A DNA stretch of 64,000 bases from Pseudomonas sp. 30_B. Its GTDB lineage: Bacteria > Pseudomonadota > Gammaproteobacteria > Pseudomonadales > Pseudomonadaceae. Made by a program: the position numbers and the translations under genes. This document shows positions 57,544 through 64,000 of this stretch, in pieces. The notes under the pieces were generated by a model. The model did no database searches and was not told the origin of the DNA. It saw nothing but the letters and a program-made list of their open reading frames with translations. Every line of letters begins with the position of its first letter. Within the stretch, counting starts at the first letter, position 1. The stretch is taken from contig NZ_JAFGYY010000010.1 of assembly GCF_017491605.1 (NCBI RefSeq), positions 62,001 to 126,000 of the forward strand. The letters are read 5' to 3'.

Positions 57544-57592
57544 TAAGCCCACGCACCACAGCCACAGGGAGGCATCGTCGCAATCGAACCTC

Positions 57593-57625
57593 GTCCGCAA
57601 TTGCGGGCGTGGCCCGCTCCTACAG
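57593..57625. repeat. REP half-unit
   Basis: GTCCGCAATTGCGGGCGTGG then CCCGCTCCTACAG, a REP-type end in the 367-bp gap before hicA. Confidence 0.6.
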
Positions 57626-57672
57626 AAAGACTCGACACTTCCGGCCGGATTAGCGCGGAATCCCGACGCCGG

Positions 57673-57695
57673 ATGCTATCATCCAGAGATAGCAT
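57673..57695. promoter_or_regulatory. Operator for HicAB autoregulation
   Basis: ATGCTATC-N7-GATAGCAT is a perfect 8-bp inverted repeat ending 6 bp before the hicA ATG. It overlaps a possible -10 TATCAT at 57677-57682. HicB antitoxins bind such dyads at their own promoter; binding here would block the promoter (inference). Confidence 0.6.
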
Positions 57696-57701
57696 TTCGA
57701 G

Positions 57702-57956
57702 ATGCAGAACCGCCACCGAAAGACCCTCGCCATGATCTTCCGCACGCCGACCAGTGCGGGCATCGTCTTTGCCGATATCGAGGCCCTGATCCTGCATCTG
57801 GGCGGAATCGTGGAAGAGCGCGAAGGATCAAGAGTGAAGCTGGTGCTGCATGGCCAGACCTGGCGCTGCCATCGCCCGCATCCGGGCAAGGAAGCCAAGC
57901 GCTACCAGGTCGAGGAAGCCCGCGATTTCCTGCGCCGGGCTGGAGTGGAAGCATGA
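57702..57956 (+). CDS. hicA: HicA-type mRNA interferase toxin
   Basis: The 84-residue protein matches the HicA double-stranded-RNA-binding fold: KTLAMIFRTPTSAGIVFADIEALILHLGG, then EREGSRVKLVLHG and HRPHP. In classical HicA the catalytic His is in a G-S-H motif; here the position reads GSR, a subgroup trait. The start at 57702 is used because relatives begin with a similar basic RH-KTLA segment. The gene overlaps hicB by 4 bp. Confidence 0.85.
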   Translation: MQNRHRKTLAMIFRTPTSAGIVFADIEALILHLGGIVEEREGSRVKLVLHGQTWRCHRPHPGKEAKRYQVEEARDFLRRAGVEA

Positions 57957-58297
57957 GCCGCATGACCTACAAGGGCTACACCGCCCGTATCGAATTCGAC
58001 GACCGCGACGACCTCTTCGTCGGCCGCCTGCTGGGGGTGCACGACATCATTAGCTTCCATGCCGACAGTGTCGGCGGTTTGCACGCCGCCCTGCAGGAAG
58101 CGGTCGAGGACTACCTCGCCGATTGTGCCGAACGCGGCGTGGAGCCGGAGAAGCCAGCGTCCGGGAAGATCATGCTGCGCATCCGGCCGGAAGTTCATGC
58201 GGCAGCGGCCATCGCTGCAAAGGCCTCTGGCAAAAGCCTGAATCAATGGGCAGAGAATGTCTTCGAGCGCGCCACGCGCAGACGCAGCGGCGGTTGA
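57953..58297 (+). CDS. hicB: HicB-type antitoxin with ribbon-helix-helix end
   Basis: The 114-residue protein has a degenerate RNase-H-like N-terminal domain (YKGYTARIEFDDRDDLFVGRLLG) with the family LHAALQEAVEDYLADC. The C-terminal ribbon-helix-helix reads GKIMLRIRPEVHAAAAIAAKASGKSLNQWAENVF. It neutralises HicA and represses the pair. The ATGA overlap with hicA couples their synthesis. Confidence 0.9.
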   Translation: MSRMTYKGYTARIEFDDRDDLFVGRLLGVHDIISFHADSVGGLHAALQEAVEDYLADCAERGVEPEKPASGKIMLRIRPEVHAAAAIAAKASGKSLNQWAENVFERATRRRSGG

Positions 58298-58304
58298 GCC
58301 TAAA

Positions 58305-58408
58305 CCTGTAGGAGCGGAGCAGGCCTGTAGGAGCGAGCTTGCTCGCGAACAAACCCCGCTGCGGAGGCGGTTCGCGAGCAAGGACTGGACGTCCCCCTCG
58401 GCCCTACG
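58305..58408. repeat. REP doublet after hicB
   Basis: Two GTAGGAGC cores, GCGAGCTTGCTCGC, an ACCCCGCTGCGG-type core and inverted TTCGCGAGCAAG occur, the layout of the units at 13590 and 20214. Confidence 0.8.
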
Positions 58409-58428
58409 AAAAGCGCAGTCCGCACCCA

Positions 58429-58458
58429 CAAAAAAGCCCTCGCAAGAGGGCTTTTTCA
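58429..58458. terminator. Bidirectional terminator between hicB and the aldolase gene
   Basis: The stem AAAAAAGCCCTC / GAGGGCTTTTT has the loop GCAA. Confidence 0.88.
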
Positions 58459-58472
58459 TACCGGCAGGAAAC

Positions 58473-59204
58473 TCAGGCCGCCACTTCCAGCAGCTTCTGC
58501 CCCTGCTCCCACAGCCCGGTCATCTTCCACTGCTGCTCCAGCACGCCGGGGCCGAATTCCCGGGAGCCGCCGAGGCCTTCGGCGAGACCCTGGAAGTAGG
58601 CGCCCTCCTCGATCAGCAGGATCAGCTTGGACGCCTTGATCAGGTCCTCGCCCCAGAAGGTCGCGCCGCCGTTGGCTTCGAGGATGGCCGGGGTGTTGGG
58701 GTTCTCGGCGAGCTTGTCGAGGATGAACAGCGGCTCGGGCTGGCGGCGGTCGATGTAGATGGGCAGCTCGCGGGCCAGGGTCACGCGCTGGGAGGCGGCG
58801 TAGCGGATCGGCAGCACGCGGTGGGCGCTGGCCCAGCCGCCGAGGTAGGGCGTGTGCACGTGGATCACCACGTTCACCTCCGGGCGCACCTGGAAGATCG
58901 GTGCGTAGCGCTTGCCGTTGCCGCCCGCGCCACGGCCGCTGAGCGGGGTCGCGCCGGGGATGCTTTCGTCGAGGATCACTTCGCCGTCCCAGGTGGCGAT
59001 GACCGCGCGGATTTCCTGGTCGTCCGCCCAGGGGCTGGGCGCGTGGACGGCGATGACCTTGTCGCTGTCCGGCACGCGCACGTAGGCCTGGTAGGTGTTG
59101 GTGGCGGTGAGGGTGCGGCTTTCCTTGAGCACGCGGAAGGCCTTGGCGAAATCGCGGCGGACCTGTTCGAGCTGGCTGGCGAGTTGCGGGTCGAGAGTGG
59201 ACAT
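58473..59204 (-). CDS. Class II aldolase/adducin-family protein, incomplete zinc site
   Basis: The 243-residue cytoplasmic protein has LASQLEQVRRDFAKAFRVL at the N terminus. The family zinc pair is H115-x-H117 in VVIHVHTPYLGGW. The third ligand, normally the His of an NHG motif, is replaced at 178-180 by Asn-Gly-Gly (EANGGATFWGED), so metal binding may differ. It might be an aldolase, epimerase or dehydratase on a small hydroxy compound. GGAGA lies 8 nt before the ATG at 59204, and a sigma-54 promoter at 59262-59277 drives it. It is divergent from the monooxygenase-desulfinase operon, so I infer a shared role in organosulfur breakdown. Confidence 0.85.
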   Translation of the reverse strand: MSTLDPQLASQLEQVRRDFAKAFRVLKESRTLTATNTYQAYVRVPDSDKVIAVHAPSPWADDQEIRAVIATWDGEVILDESIPGATPLSGRGAGGNGKRYAPIFQVRPEVNVVIHVHTPYLGGWASAHRVLPIRYAASQRVTLARELPIYIDRRQPEPLFILDKLAENPNTPAILEANGGATFWGEDLIKASKLILLIEEGAYFQGLAEGLGGSREFGPGVLEQQWKMTGLWEQGQKLLEVAA

Positions 59205-59261
59205 GGAATGTCTCCTGGCAGTCGAGGATGGATGAACCGCATGGCGGTGTTCCACTGACTG

Positions 59262-59277
59262 AGCAGGACTTGTGCCA
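59262..59277 (-). promoter_or_regulatory. Sigma-54 promoter for the aldolase-like gene
   Basis: Read on the minus strand the sequence is TGGCACAAGTCCTGCT. GG and GC are exactly 10 nt apart, with the full -24 TGGCAC and a -12 of CTGC. The expected start is about 46 nt before the gene. Confidence 0.75.
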
Positions 59278-59360
59278 CTCAGAAATACCAATACAAATCA
59301 GCCAGTTACGAATCACACAAGCAGACAGGAAGCCACCAGAGCCCCGAACAGGGCGGAAAT

Positions 59361-59422
59361 TGCTGCCCGCCCAGCATCCCCTGCTGCCCTATTGCTGCTG
59401 TACAGACAAACGCCCTGCTGCC
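59361..59422. promoter_or_regulatory. Repeated TGCTGCC boxes between the two sigma-54 promoters
   Basis: TGCTGCC occurs at 59361, 59382 and 59416; the extended CCCTGCTGCC is at 59379-59388 and 59413-59422, 34 bp apart (about three helical turns). Their position between divergent sigma-54 promoters suits an enhancer-binding protein such as SfnR. The assignment is inference. Confidence 0.4.
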
Positions 59423-59471
59423 ACAGCAGCACACCACCCTGAAAGCCCCGCCCCGCCTGGCCTGCAGGCTT

Positions 59472-59488
59472 TGGGCACAGCCCTTGCT
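59472..59488 (+). promoter_or_regulatory. Sigma-54 promoter for the monooxygenase-desulfinase operon
   Basis: TGGGCACAGCCCTTGCT has -24 GGCAC and -12 TTGCT, with GG-N10-GC spacing. The start would lie about 45 nt before the ATG at 59544. Confidence 0.78.
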
Positions 59489-59543
59489 CAAGACCCTGCA
59501 CGAGCAGCACGACGCTGCCCCCGCAAAGCAAAGGAGCAAGGCC

Positions 59544-60698
59544 ATGAGCACCGAATTCTTCTGGCGACTGCCGCTGGGCAGCGACGGTCCCTATCTCGCC
59601 TCGGACAAGAACAACCGTGGCAGCCACATCGAGCGTCCCGGCAACATCGCCCCGGGCCGCCTGCCCAACGGCGAGCCGGACGGCTTCACCTACATCGACT
59701 ACATCGCCCAGGTGGCCAAGGCCGCCGAGATCGCCGGCTTCGAGGGCGCGCTGCTGCCCACCGGGCCGGAGCCGTGGATCGCCGCCGCCGCCCTGGCCCG
59801 CGAGACCCGCCGGATCAAGTTCCTGATCGCCTTCCAGGCCGCCTGGACCCTGCCGGCCTACGCCGCGCAGCAGGCGGCGATCCTGCAGAGCCTGTCCCAT
59901 GGGCGCCTGGAGTGGAACATCATCACCGGCGGCAACCCCGCCAGCCAGCGCGCCAACGGCGACTTCCTCGAACACGACAAGCGCTACCAGCGCACCGGCG
60001 AGTTCCTCGACATCATCGACGGCCTGTGGAAGAACGAGCAGTTCTCCTACCAGGGCGACATCTACCAGTTGGAGAACGGCTCGCTGCCCATCGCCCTGAA
60101 GAACGTGCGCAAGCCCGGCGTGTACTTCTCCGGCTTCTCCGATCCGGCGCTGGACGTCGCGGCCAAGCACGCCGACGTCTACCTGAACTGGGCCGAGCCC
60201 ATCGACAAGCTCAAGCCGCACCTGGAACGCGTGCGCGAGCTGGCCGACAAGCAGGGCCGCGAGATCCGCTTCGGCATCCGCATCGACCTGTTCGCCCGCG
60301 AGACCGAAGAAGCCGCCTGGAGCGAACTGCGCCGCCAGTACGAGCGCATCGACGCGCACACCAGCGCCTTCATCAAGAACTTCGCCACCGGCTCGGATTC
60401 CGTCGGCGCCGCGCGGCAGACCGCCTACCACCAGAACGTCGAGCGCTTCGACGACCTGATCATCGGTCCCAACCTCTGGGCCGGCTTCGGCAAGGCCAAG
60501 CCGGGACCGACCGTAGGTCTCGTTGGCAGCCACGAGAACGTCGCCGAGCGCCTCGCCGAATACCGCGACGCCGGTTTCTCCACCTTCATCCTCGCCGGCA
60601 ACCCGCACCTGGAAGAAGCCCTGCGCATCGGCCAGGAAGTCCTGCCGCTGGTGCAGGGCAAACGCGCCGACATCCACGAACTCAAGGCCCGCGCCTGA
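59544..60698 (+). CDS. SsuD-family FMNH2-dependent monooxygenase
   Basis: The 384-residue luciferase-like enzyme resembles alkanesulfonate monooxygenase SsuD: AEIAGFEGALLPTGPEPWIAAAALARETRRIKFLIAFQ, LEWNIITGGNPASQRANGDFLEHDKRYQRTGEFLDI, GVYFSGFSDPALDVAAKHADVYLNWAEP. Such enzymes use reduced FMN and O2 to open C-S bonds of sulfonates or to oxidise sulfones. No flavin reductase is in the operon. Together with the DszB-like genes 17 bp downstream, it could make a sulfinate that they hydrolyse to sulfite. GGAGC lies before the ATG. Confidence 0.92.
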   Translation: MSTEFFWRLPLGSDGPYLASDKNNRGSHIERPGNIAPGRLPNGEPDGFTYIDYIAQVAKAAEIAGFEGALLPTGPEPWIAAAALARETRRIKFLIAFQAAWTLPAYAAQQAAILQSLSHGRLEWNIITGGNPASQRANGDFLEHDKRYQRTGEFLDIIDGLWKNEQFSYQGDIYQLENGSLPIALKNVRKPGVYFSGFSDPALDVAAKHADVYLNWAEPIDKLKPHLERVRELADKQGREIRFGIRIDLFARETEEAAWSELRRQYERIDAHTSAFIKNFATGSDSVGAARQTAYHQNVERFDDLIIGPNLWAGFGKAKPGPTVGLVGSHENVAERLAEYRDAGFSTFILAGNPHLEEALRIGQEVLPLVQGKRADIHELKARA

Positions 60699-60715
60699 GC
60701 CACAAGGAGCTGAAC

Positions 60716-61771
60716 ATGTCCCGTCCCCTCGATACCCTCTGGTACACCCGCTGCCCCGTCCCCACCGGCCTCGGCATCGCCGTGCAGAAAGGCTGGCTGG
60801 AAGAAGCCCTCGCCGAGCAAGGTACGCAGATCAAGTCGCTGCGCGAGTCCGCCGACCAGGCGGTGCGCGAGTCGCACTTCGACCACACGCTGCAGAACTC
60901 GGTGCGTCACGGTGGCAACATCCCGGCCATCTGGGCCCGCGCCAGCGGCCGCGAGACCCGCGTGATCGGCCTGTCCTGGGCCGATGAGGCGCAACTGATC
61001 CTGACCACCGAACAGAGCGGCATCCGCACCGTACGCGACCTCAAGGGCCGGCGCTTCGGCCTGCCGGACTGGAGCGGCGCGCAGATCGACTTCACCCGCG
61101 CCCAGGCCATCCGCGGCCTGGAAAACGCCCTGCGCCTGGAAGGCCTGGAAGTGCGCGACGTCGAGCTTGTGGACTTCGGCCTGAAGGGCACCTTCAGCGA
61201 CGAGGCGCCGGGCAACATCGTCGGCATCACCGGTCACGGCGGCCGCCGTCGCGGCGGGCAGAACCCGGAGCTGGTCGGCCTGCTGCGCGGCGAAGTGGAC
61301 GCGATCTTCCTCAAGGGCGCCCACGCCGTGCAGCTGGCACAGCAGTTCGGCCTGCACACGGTGATCGACACCGGCGCACACCCGGAGCCGCTGATCCGCG
61401 CCAACAACGGCACGCCGCGCACCCTCAGCGTCGACCTCAACCTGCTGGAGAACCACCCCGACGCCGCCACCGCGATCCTCGCCTCGGTACTGCGCGCCGA
61501 GGACTGGGCGCACCAGCACCCGGACGACACCCGCCGCTACCTGGCGCGGGAAACCAACAGCAGCGAGTTCTGGGTCGCCACCGCCTATGGCGAGGACGCC
61601 CACCTGCGCCTGCGCACCAACCTGGACGAAGGTTCGATCCTCGCCCTGCAGGACTTCACCGACTTCCTGCAGCGCTGGAACTTCATCCCGGCAAGCGTCG
61701 ACGTGCGCCAGTGGATCGACCCGCGCCCGCTGGAAACCCTGCGCAGCCTTCTGGCGCAAAAAGCTGGCTGA
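60716..61771 (+). CDS. DszB-like sulfinate desulfinase, Cys-bearing paralogue
   Basis: The 351-residue protein has a periplasmic-binding-protein fold but no signal peptide. It matches DszB (hydroxybiphenyl-2-sulfinate desulfinase) at the active site: C13 in TRCPVPTG, H54 in ESHFDH, and R64/G67 in VRHGGNIPAIW. DszB has C27, H60, R70 and G73, with the same 10-residue H-R and 3-residue R-G spacing. It would release sulfite from a sulfinate in the cytoplasm. AAGGAG precedes the ATG. Automatic annotation would call it an ABC substrate-binding protein; the missing signal argues against that. Confidence 0.82.
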   Translation: MSRPLDTLWYTRCPVPTGLGIAVQKGWLEEALAEQGTQIKSLRESADQAVRESHFDHTLQNSVRHGGNIPAIWARASGRETRVIGLSWADEAQLILTTEQSGIRTVRDLKGRRFGLPDWSGAQIDFTRAQAIRGLENALRLEGLEVRDVELVDFGLKGTFSDEAPGNIVGITGHGGRRRGGQNPELVGLLRGEVDAIFLKGAHAVQLAQQFGLHTVIDTGAHPEPLIRANNGTPRTLSVDLNLLENHPDAATAILASVLRAEDWAHQHPDDTRRYLARETNSSEFWVATAYGEDAHLRLRTNLDEGSILALQDFTDFLQRWNFIPASVDVRQWIDPRPLETLRSLLAQKAG

Positions 61772-61855
61772 CCAACGTCACGAGGGCGAATCCCTCTGTT
61801 TTCCGACCCGGCCCCCGCGCGACGGCGCGGGGGCTTTCATCCCTGACGGACACCC

Positions 61856-62911
61856 ATGAGCACACCGCTGGAAACCCTCTGGTACACCCACAGCCCCGTT
61901 CCCACGGGCCTCGGCATCGCTGTCGAATCCGGGCGCCTGGCCCAGGCCTTCCGTCCCTTCGGCACGCGCATTCAGTCGCTGCGCGAGTCGTCCGAACGCG
62001 AGGTGCGCGAGGCGCACTTCGACCATCACCTGCCTTACTCCGTGCGCCACGGCGGCAACATCCCCGCTATCTGGGCCCGTGCCAGCGGCGCGTCCACGCG
62101 GGTGATCGGCCTGTCGTGGAGCGACGAAGTGCAGCTCATCGTCAGCGCCCCGGACAGCGGCGTGCGCAGCATCCGCGACCTGCGCCACCGGCGCTTCGGC
62201 CTGCCGAAGTGGGCCAACGTGCAGATCGACTTCACCCGCGCCCAGTCGCTGCGCGGCCTGGAAAACGCCTTGCGCCTGGAAGGCCTGGAAGTGCGCGACG
62301 TGGAGCTGGTGGACTACCCCTACGGCGGCACCTACAGCGACGACCCGGTGCGCCACGTGTTCGGCGCCCAGGTGGCGCTCAAGGGCAACCGCGTGGTGCA
62401 GCGCAACAACGAATTGATCGGCCTGCTGCGCGGCGACATCGACGCCATCTTCCTCAAGGGCGCCCACGGCCTGCAGCTGGCCCACGAATTCGGCCTGCAC
62501 GTGGTGCTGGACGTCGGCTCGCACCCCGAGCCGCTGGTACGCTCGAACATCGGCACGCCGCGCACCCTGACCGTCGACCAGCAACTGCTGGATGAGCACT
62601 TCGATGCCGCCGTCCTGGTGCTCGACACCGTATTGCGCTCCGAGCAATGGGCCTGGGCGCACCCGGAGGAAACCCGCCGCTTCCTCGCCCGCGAACTGAA
62701 CACCAGCGAGTTCTGGGTCGCCAGTGCCTACGGCGAGGACGCCCATCTGCGCCTGCAGACCAACCTGGCGGAACGCTCGGTCAACGCCCTGCGCGACCTC
62801 ACCGCCTTCCTGCAGCGCTGGGACTTCATCGGCGCCGACGTCAGCGTCGACGACTGGATCGACCCGCGTCCGCTGGAAGCCCTGCTGGGGAAGATCGATG
62901 TCGCCATCTAG
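61856..62911 (+). CDS. DszB-like paralogue with Ser in place of the catalytic Cys
   Basis: The 351-residue paralogue is very close in sequence to the preceding gene; long blocks such as RAQSLRGLENALRLEGLEVR are shared almost exactly. The catalytic Cys is Ser13 (THSPVPTG), while H54, R64 and G67 are kept. There is no signal peptide. A C-to-S change abolishes activity in DszB, so this copy may be a non-catalytic partner, a ligand sensor or a different hydrolase. It lies 84 bp after its partner and overlaps the MFS start by 14 bp. Confidence 0.8.
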   Translation: MSTPLETLWYTHSPVPTGLGIAVESGRLAQAFRPFGTRIQSLRESSEREVREAHFDHHLPYSVRHGGNIPAIWARASGASTRVIGLSWSDEVQLIVSAPDSGVRSIRDLRHRRFGLPKWANVQIDFTRAQSLRGLENALRLEGLEVRDVELVDYPYGGTYSDDPVRHVFGAQVALKGNRVVQRNNELIGLLRGDIDAIFLKGAHGLQLAHEFGLHVVLDVGSHPEPLVRSNIGTPRTLTVDQQLLDEHFDAAVLVLDTVLRSEQWAWAHPEETRRFLARELNTSEFWVASAYGEDAHLRLQTNLAERSVNALRDLTAFLQRWDFIGADVSVDDWIDPRPLEALLGKIDVAI

Positions 62912-64000
62912 CCCGGCGCGGCCCGCCGCCTTCCTGCTCAACTTCATGCTGCTGGCGGCGTTCAGCGGCGCCACCATCGGCATGGCGAAGATCGTCACCA
63001 CGCTCTACGCCATCAGCATCGGCGCCAACGCCATGCAGATCGGCATCATCTCGGCCATGGAAGCCCTGGGCATGGTGATCCTCACCCTGCCGGCCGGCTT
63101 CGTCATCGCCCGCTTCGGCGCGCGCCGGGTGTACTTCCTCGCCAGCCTCGGGCCGATGCTGCTGAACCTGGCCATCCCGCTGTTCGGCGGTTGGCTGTGG
63201 CTGGCCTTCGCGCGGCTGCTGATAGGCCTGTGCATCCCCTTCCGCATCGTCGCCATGAACAGCGCCTTCCTGCGCCAGCTCAAGCGCATCGGCAACGACA
63301 AGGCCGGCTGGTACCGCGGTTCGCTGACCCTGGGCATGGGCCTGCTCGGCCCGCTGCTGGGCAACTGGCTGAGCGGCGCGGCGAGCTTCACCTGGGGTTT
63401 TGCCGCCATCGGCCTGTGCTTCGGCCTGATGGCCTTCTACAGCCTCGGCTTCTGGGAAGGCGAAGCGCCGACCGAAGATGTGCCCGTAGCCGCCGCCACC
63501 GGCGGCCTGCTGCAACAGGTCGGCGCCATGCTGGCCAACGTCGAGATCGCCGAGAGCTGCCTGATCGAGCTGCTCAGCGCCGCCACCAGCGCGCTGTTCG
63601 GCACCTTCATCCTGCTGCTGGCGATGGAAGTCGTTGGCCTGTCCCAGGGCCAGGCAGTAAGCCTGGTGATGATCCAGGGCCTGGCCTCGGTGCTCGGGCT
63701 GTTCGGCTTCGGCTACCTGATCGAACGCAGCGGCCGGCGCCTGGCCTACATCGGCAGCCTCACGGCGGCGCTGGCCGCCCTGCTGCTGCTCGGGGTTGCC
63801 CGCGACTACTGGCTGCTGGCCCTGGGCGGCGTGCTGCTCAGCGCGGCGGCGGCGCTCATCCACCTGGTGAACATGGCCCAGCTGGGCGAGCACGCCATGG
63901 ACAAGAGCAAGATTTCCGGGCTGTTCAACCTCGCCTCCATGTCCGGCAGCTTTTCCGGCGCGCTGCTGGGCGGGGCGATCAGCCACTTCGTCGGGCTGGG
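62898..64000 (+). CDS. MFS transporter (3' end outside the window)
   Basis: The reading frame of 367 codons is open to the window end, with about ten hydrophobic helices visible. It begins SSPARPAAFLLNFMLLAAFSG, and the loop LPAGFVIARFGARRVYF is typical of the major facilitator superfamily. Its ATG lies inside the end of the second desulfinase-like gene (14-bp overlap), so it belongs to the same operon. It may import the organosulfur substrate or export the desulfurised carbon product; direction cannot be read from sequence. Confidence 0.88.
   Translation, partial: MSPSSPARPAAFLLNFMLLAAFSGATIGMAKIVTTLYAISIGANAMQIGIISAMEALGMVILTLPAGFVIARFGARRVYFLASLGPMLLNLAIPLFGGWLWLAFARLLIGLCIPFRIVAMNSAFLRQLKRIGNDKAGWYRGSLTLGMGLLGPLLGNWLSGAASFTWGFAAIGLCFGLMAFYSLGFWEGEAPTEDVPVAAATGGLLQQVGAMLANVEIAESCLIELLSAATSALFGTFILLLAMEVVGLSQGQAVSLVMIQGLASVLGLFGFGYLIERSGRRLAYIGSLTAALAALLLLGVARDYWLLALGGVLLSAAAALIHLVNMAQLGEHAMDKSKISGLFNLASMSGSFSGALLGGAISHFVGL

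Noticed and set aside
59228..61771. 847-codon frame joining upstream DNA to the first desulfinase
   Set aside because: Its first half is an out-of-frame Arg/Pro-rich reading of the monooxygenase gene. The true desulfinase start at 60716 has its own ribosome site.
60716..62911. Annotation of the two DszB-like genes as ABC substrate-binding proteins
   Set aside because: Neither has a signal peptide or lipobox, no ABC subunits are nearby, and the DszB active-site residues align with exact local spacing.

Overview
The window is a 64 kb piece of a GC-rich Pseudomonas chromosome. The block rho - trxA - ppx - ppk - hemB, followed by algP - algQ - dsbH - hemY/X/D/C - algR - algZ - argH, is the conserved arrangement I know from the P. 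aeruginosa group. The codon use, the GTAGGAGC-type REP palindromes and the KPAA-repeat AlgP agree. The exact species cannot be read from the sequence; a P. aeruginosa/P. nitroreducens/P. citronellolis-like organism fits best. No IS, prophage or CRISPR was seen.

Layout. 1-3383: RbbA/YhiH-type ABC exporter with its HlyD partner, an orphan FliL-like protein and a quinone oxidoreductase. 3384-3957: a gene-free, repeat-rich gap. 3958-13558: a seven-gene minus-strand operon of polyamine-type ABC transporter, amidase, malonyl-CoA decarboxylase and malonyl-CoA synthetase, with a divergent LysR regulator. I read it as a pathway that imports a malonamate-like compound and turns it into acetyl-CoA. 13692-29770: housekeeping genes (UbiD and a flavin reductase, Rho, thioredoxin, polyphosphate enzymes, HemB, DedA, a membrane hydroxylase, ElbB, YaiI, a cytochrome c-FTR1 iron permease, a LysE exporter). 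29991-45374: TerC, an ABC-F protein, AlgP, FKBP, AlgQ, DsbH, a frameshifted sugar dehydrogenase, the hemCDXY operon, AlgR/AlgZ and ArgH. 45414-49768: a degenerate receiver-HDOD protein and the GABA genes gabT and gabD. 50426-53659: tRNA-Arg(CCG), a lytic-transglycosylase-like lipoprotein, another lipoprotein, a small acidic protein, a CBS protein and a phosphatase.

54015-64000 is the most unusual part. It holds a TonB receptor with an orphan SsuA-like binding protein, a HicAB toxin-antitoxin pair, and then a divergent module. On one side is a class II aldolase-like gene. On the other is an SsuD-family FMNH2 monooxygenase, two paralogous cytoplasmic proteins that match the desulfinase DszB at its active-site residues, and an MFS transporter cut by the window end. 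Two well-formed sigma-54 promoters face away from each other in the 339 bp between the two sides. The second desulfinase paralogue has serine in place of the catalytic cysteine. I interpret this as a sigma-54-controlled (possibly SfnR-type) organosulfur scavenging system that uses a sulfinate desulfinase pair.
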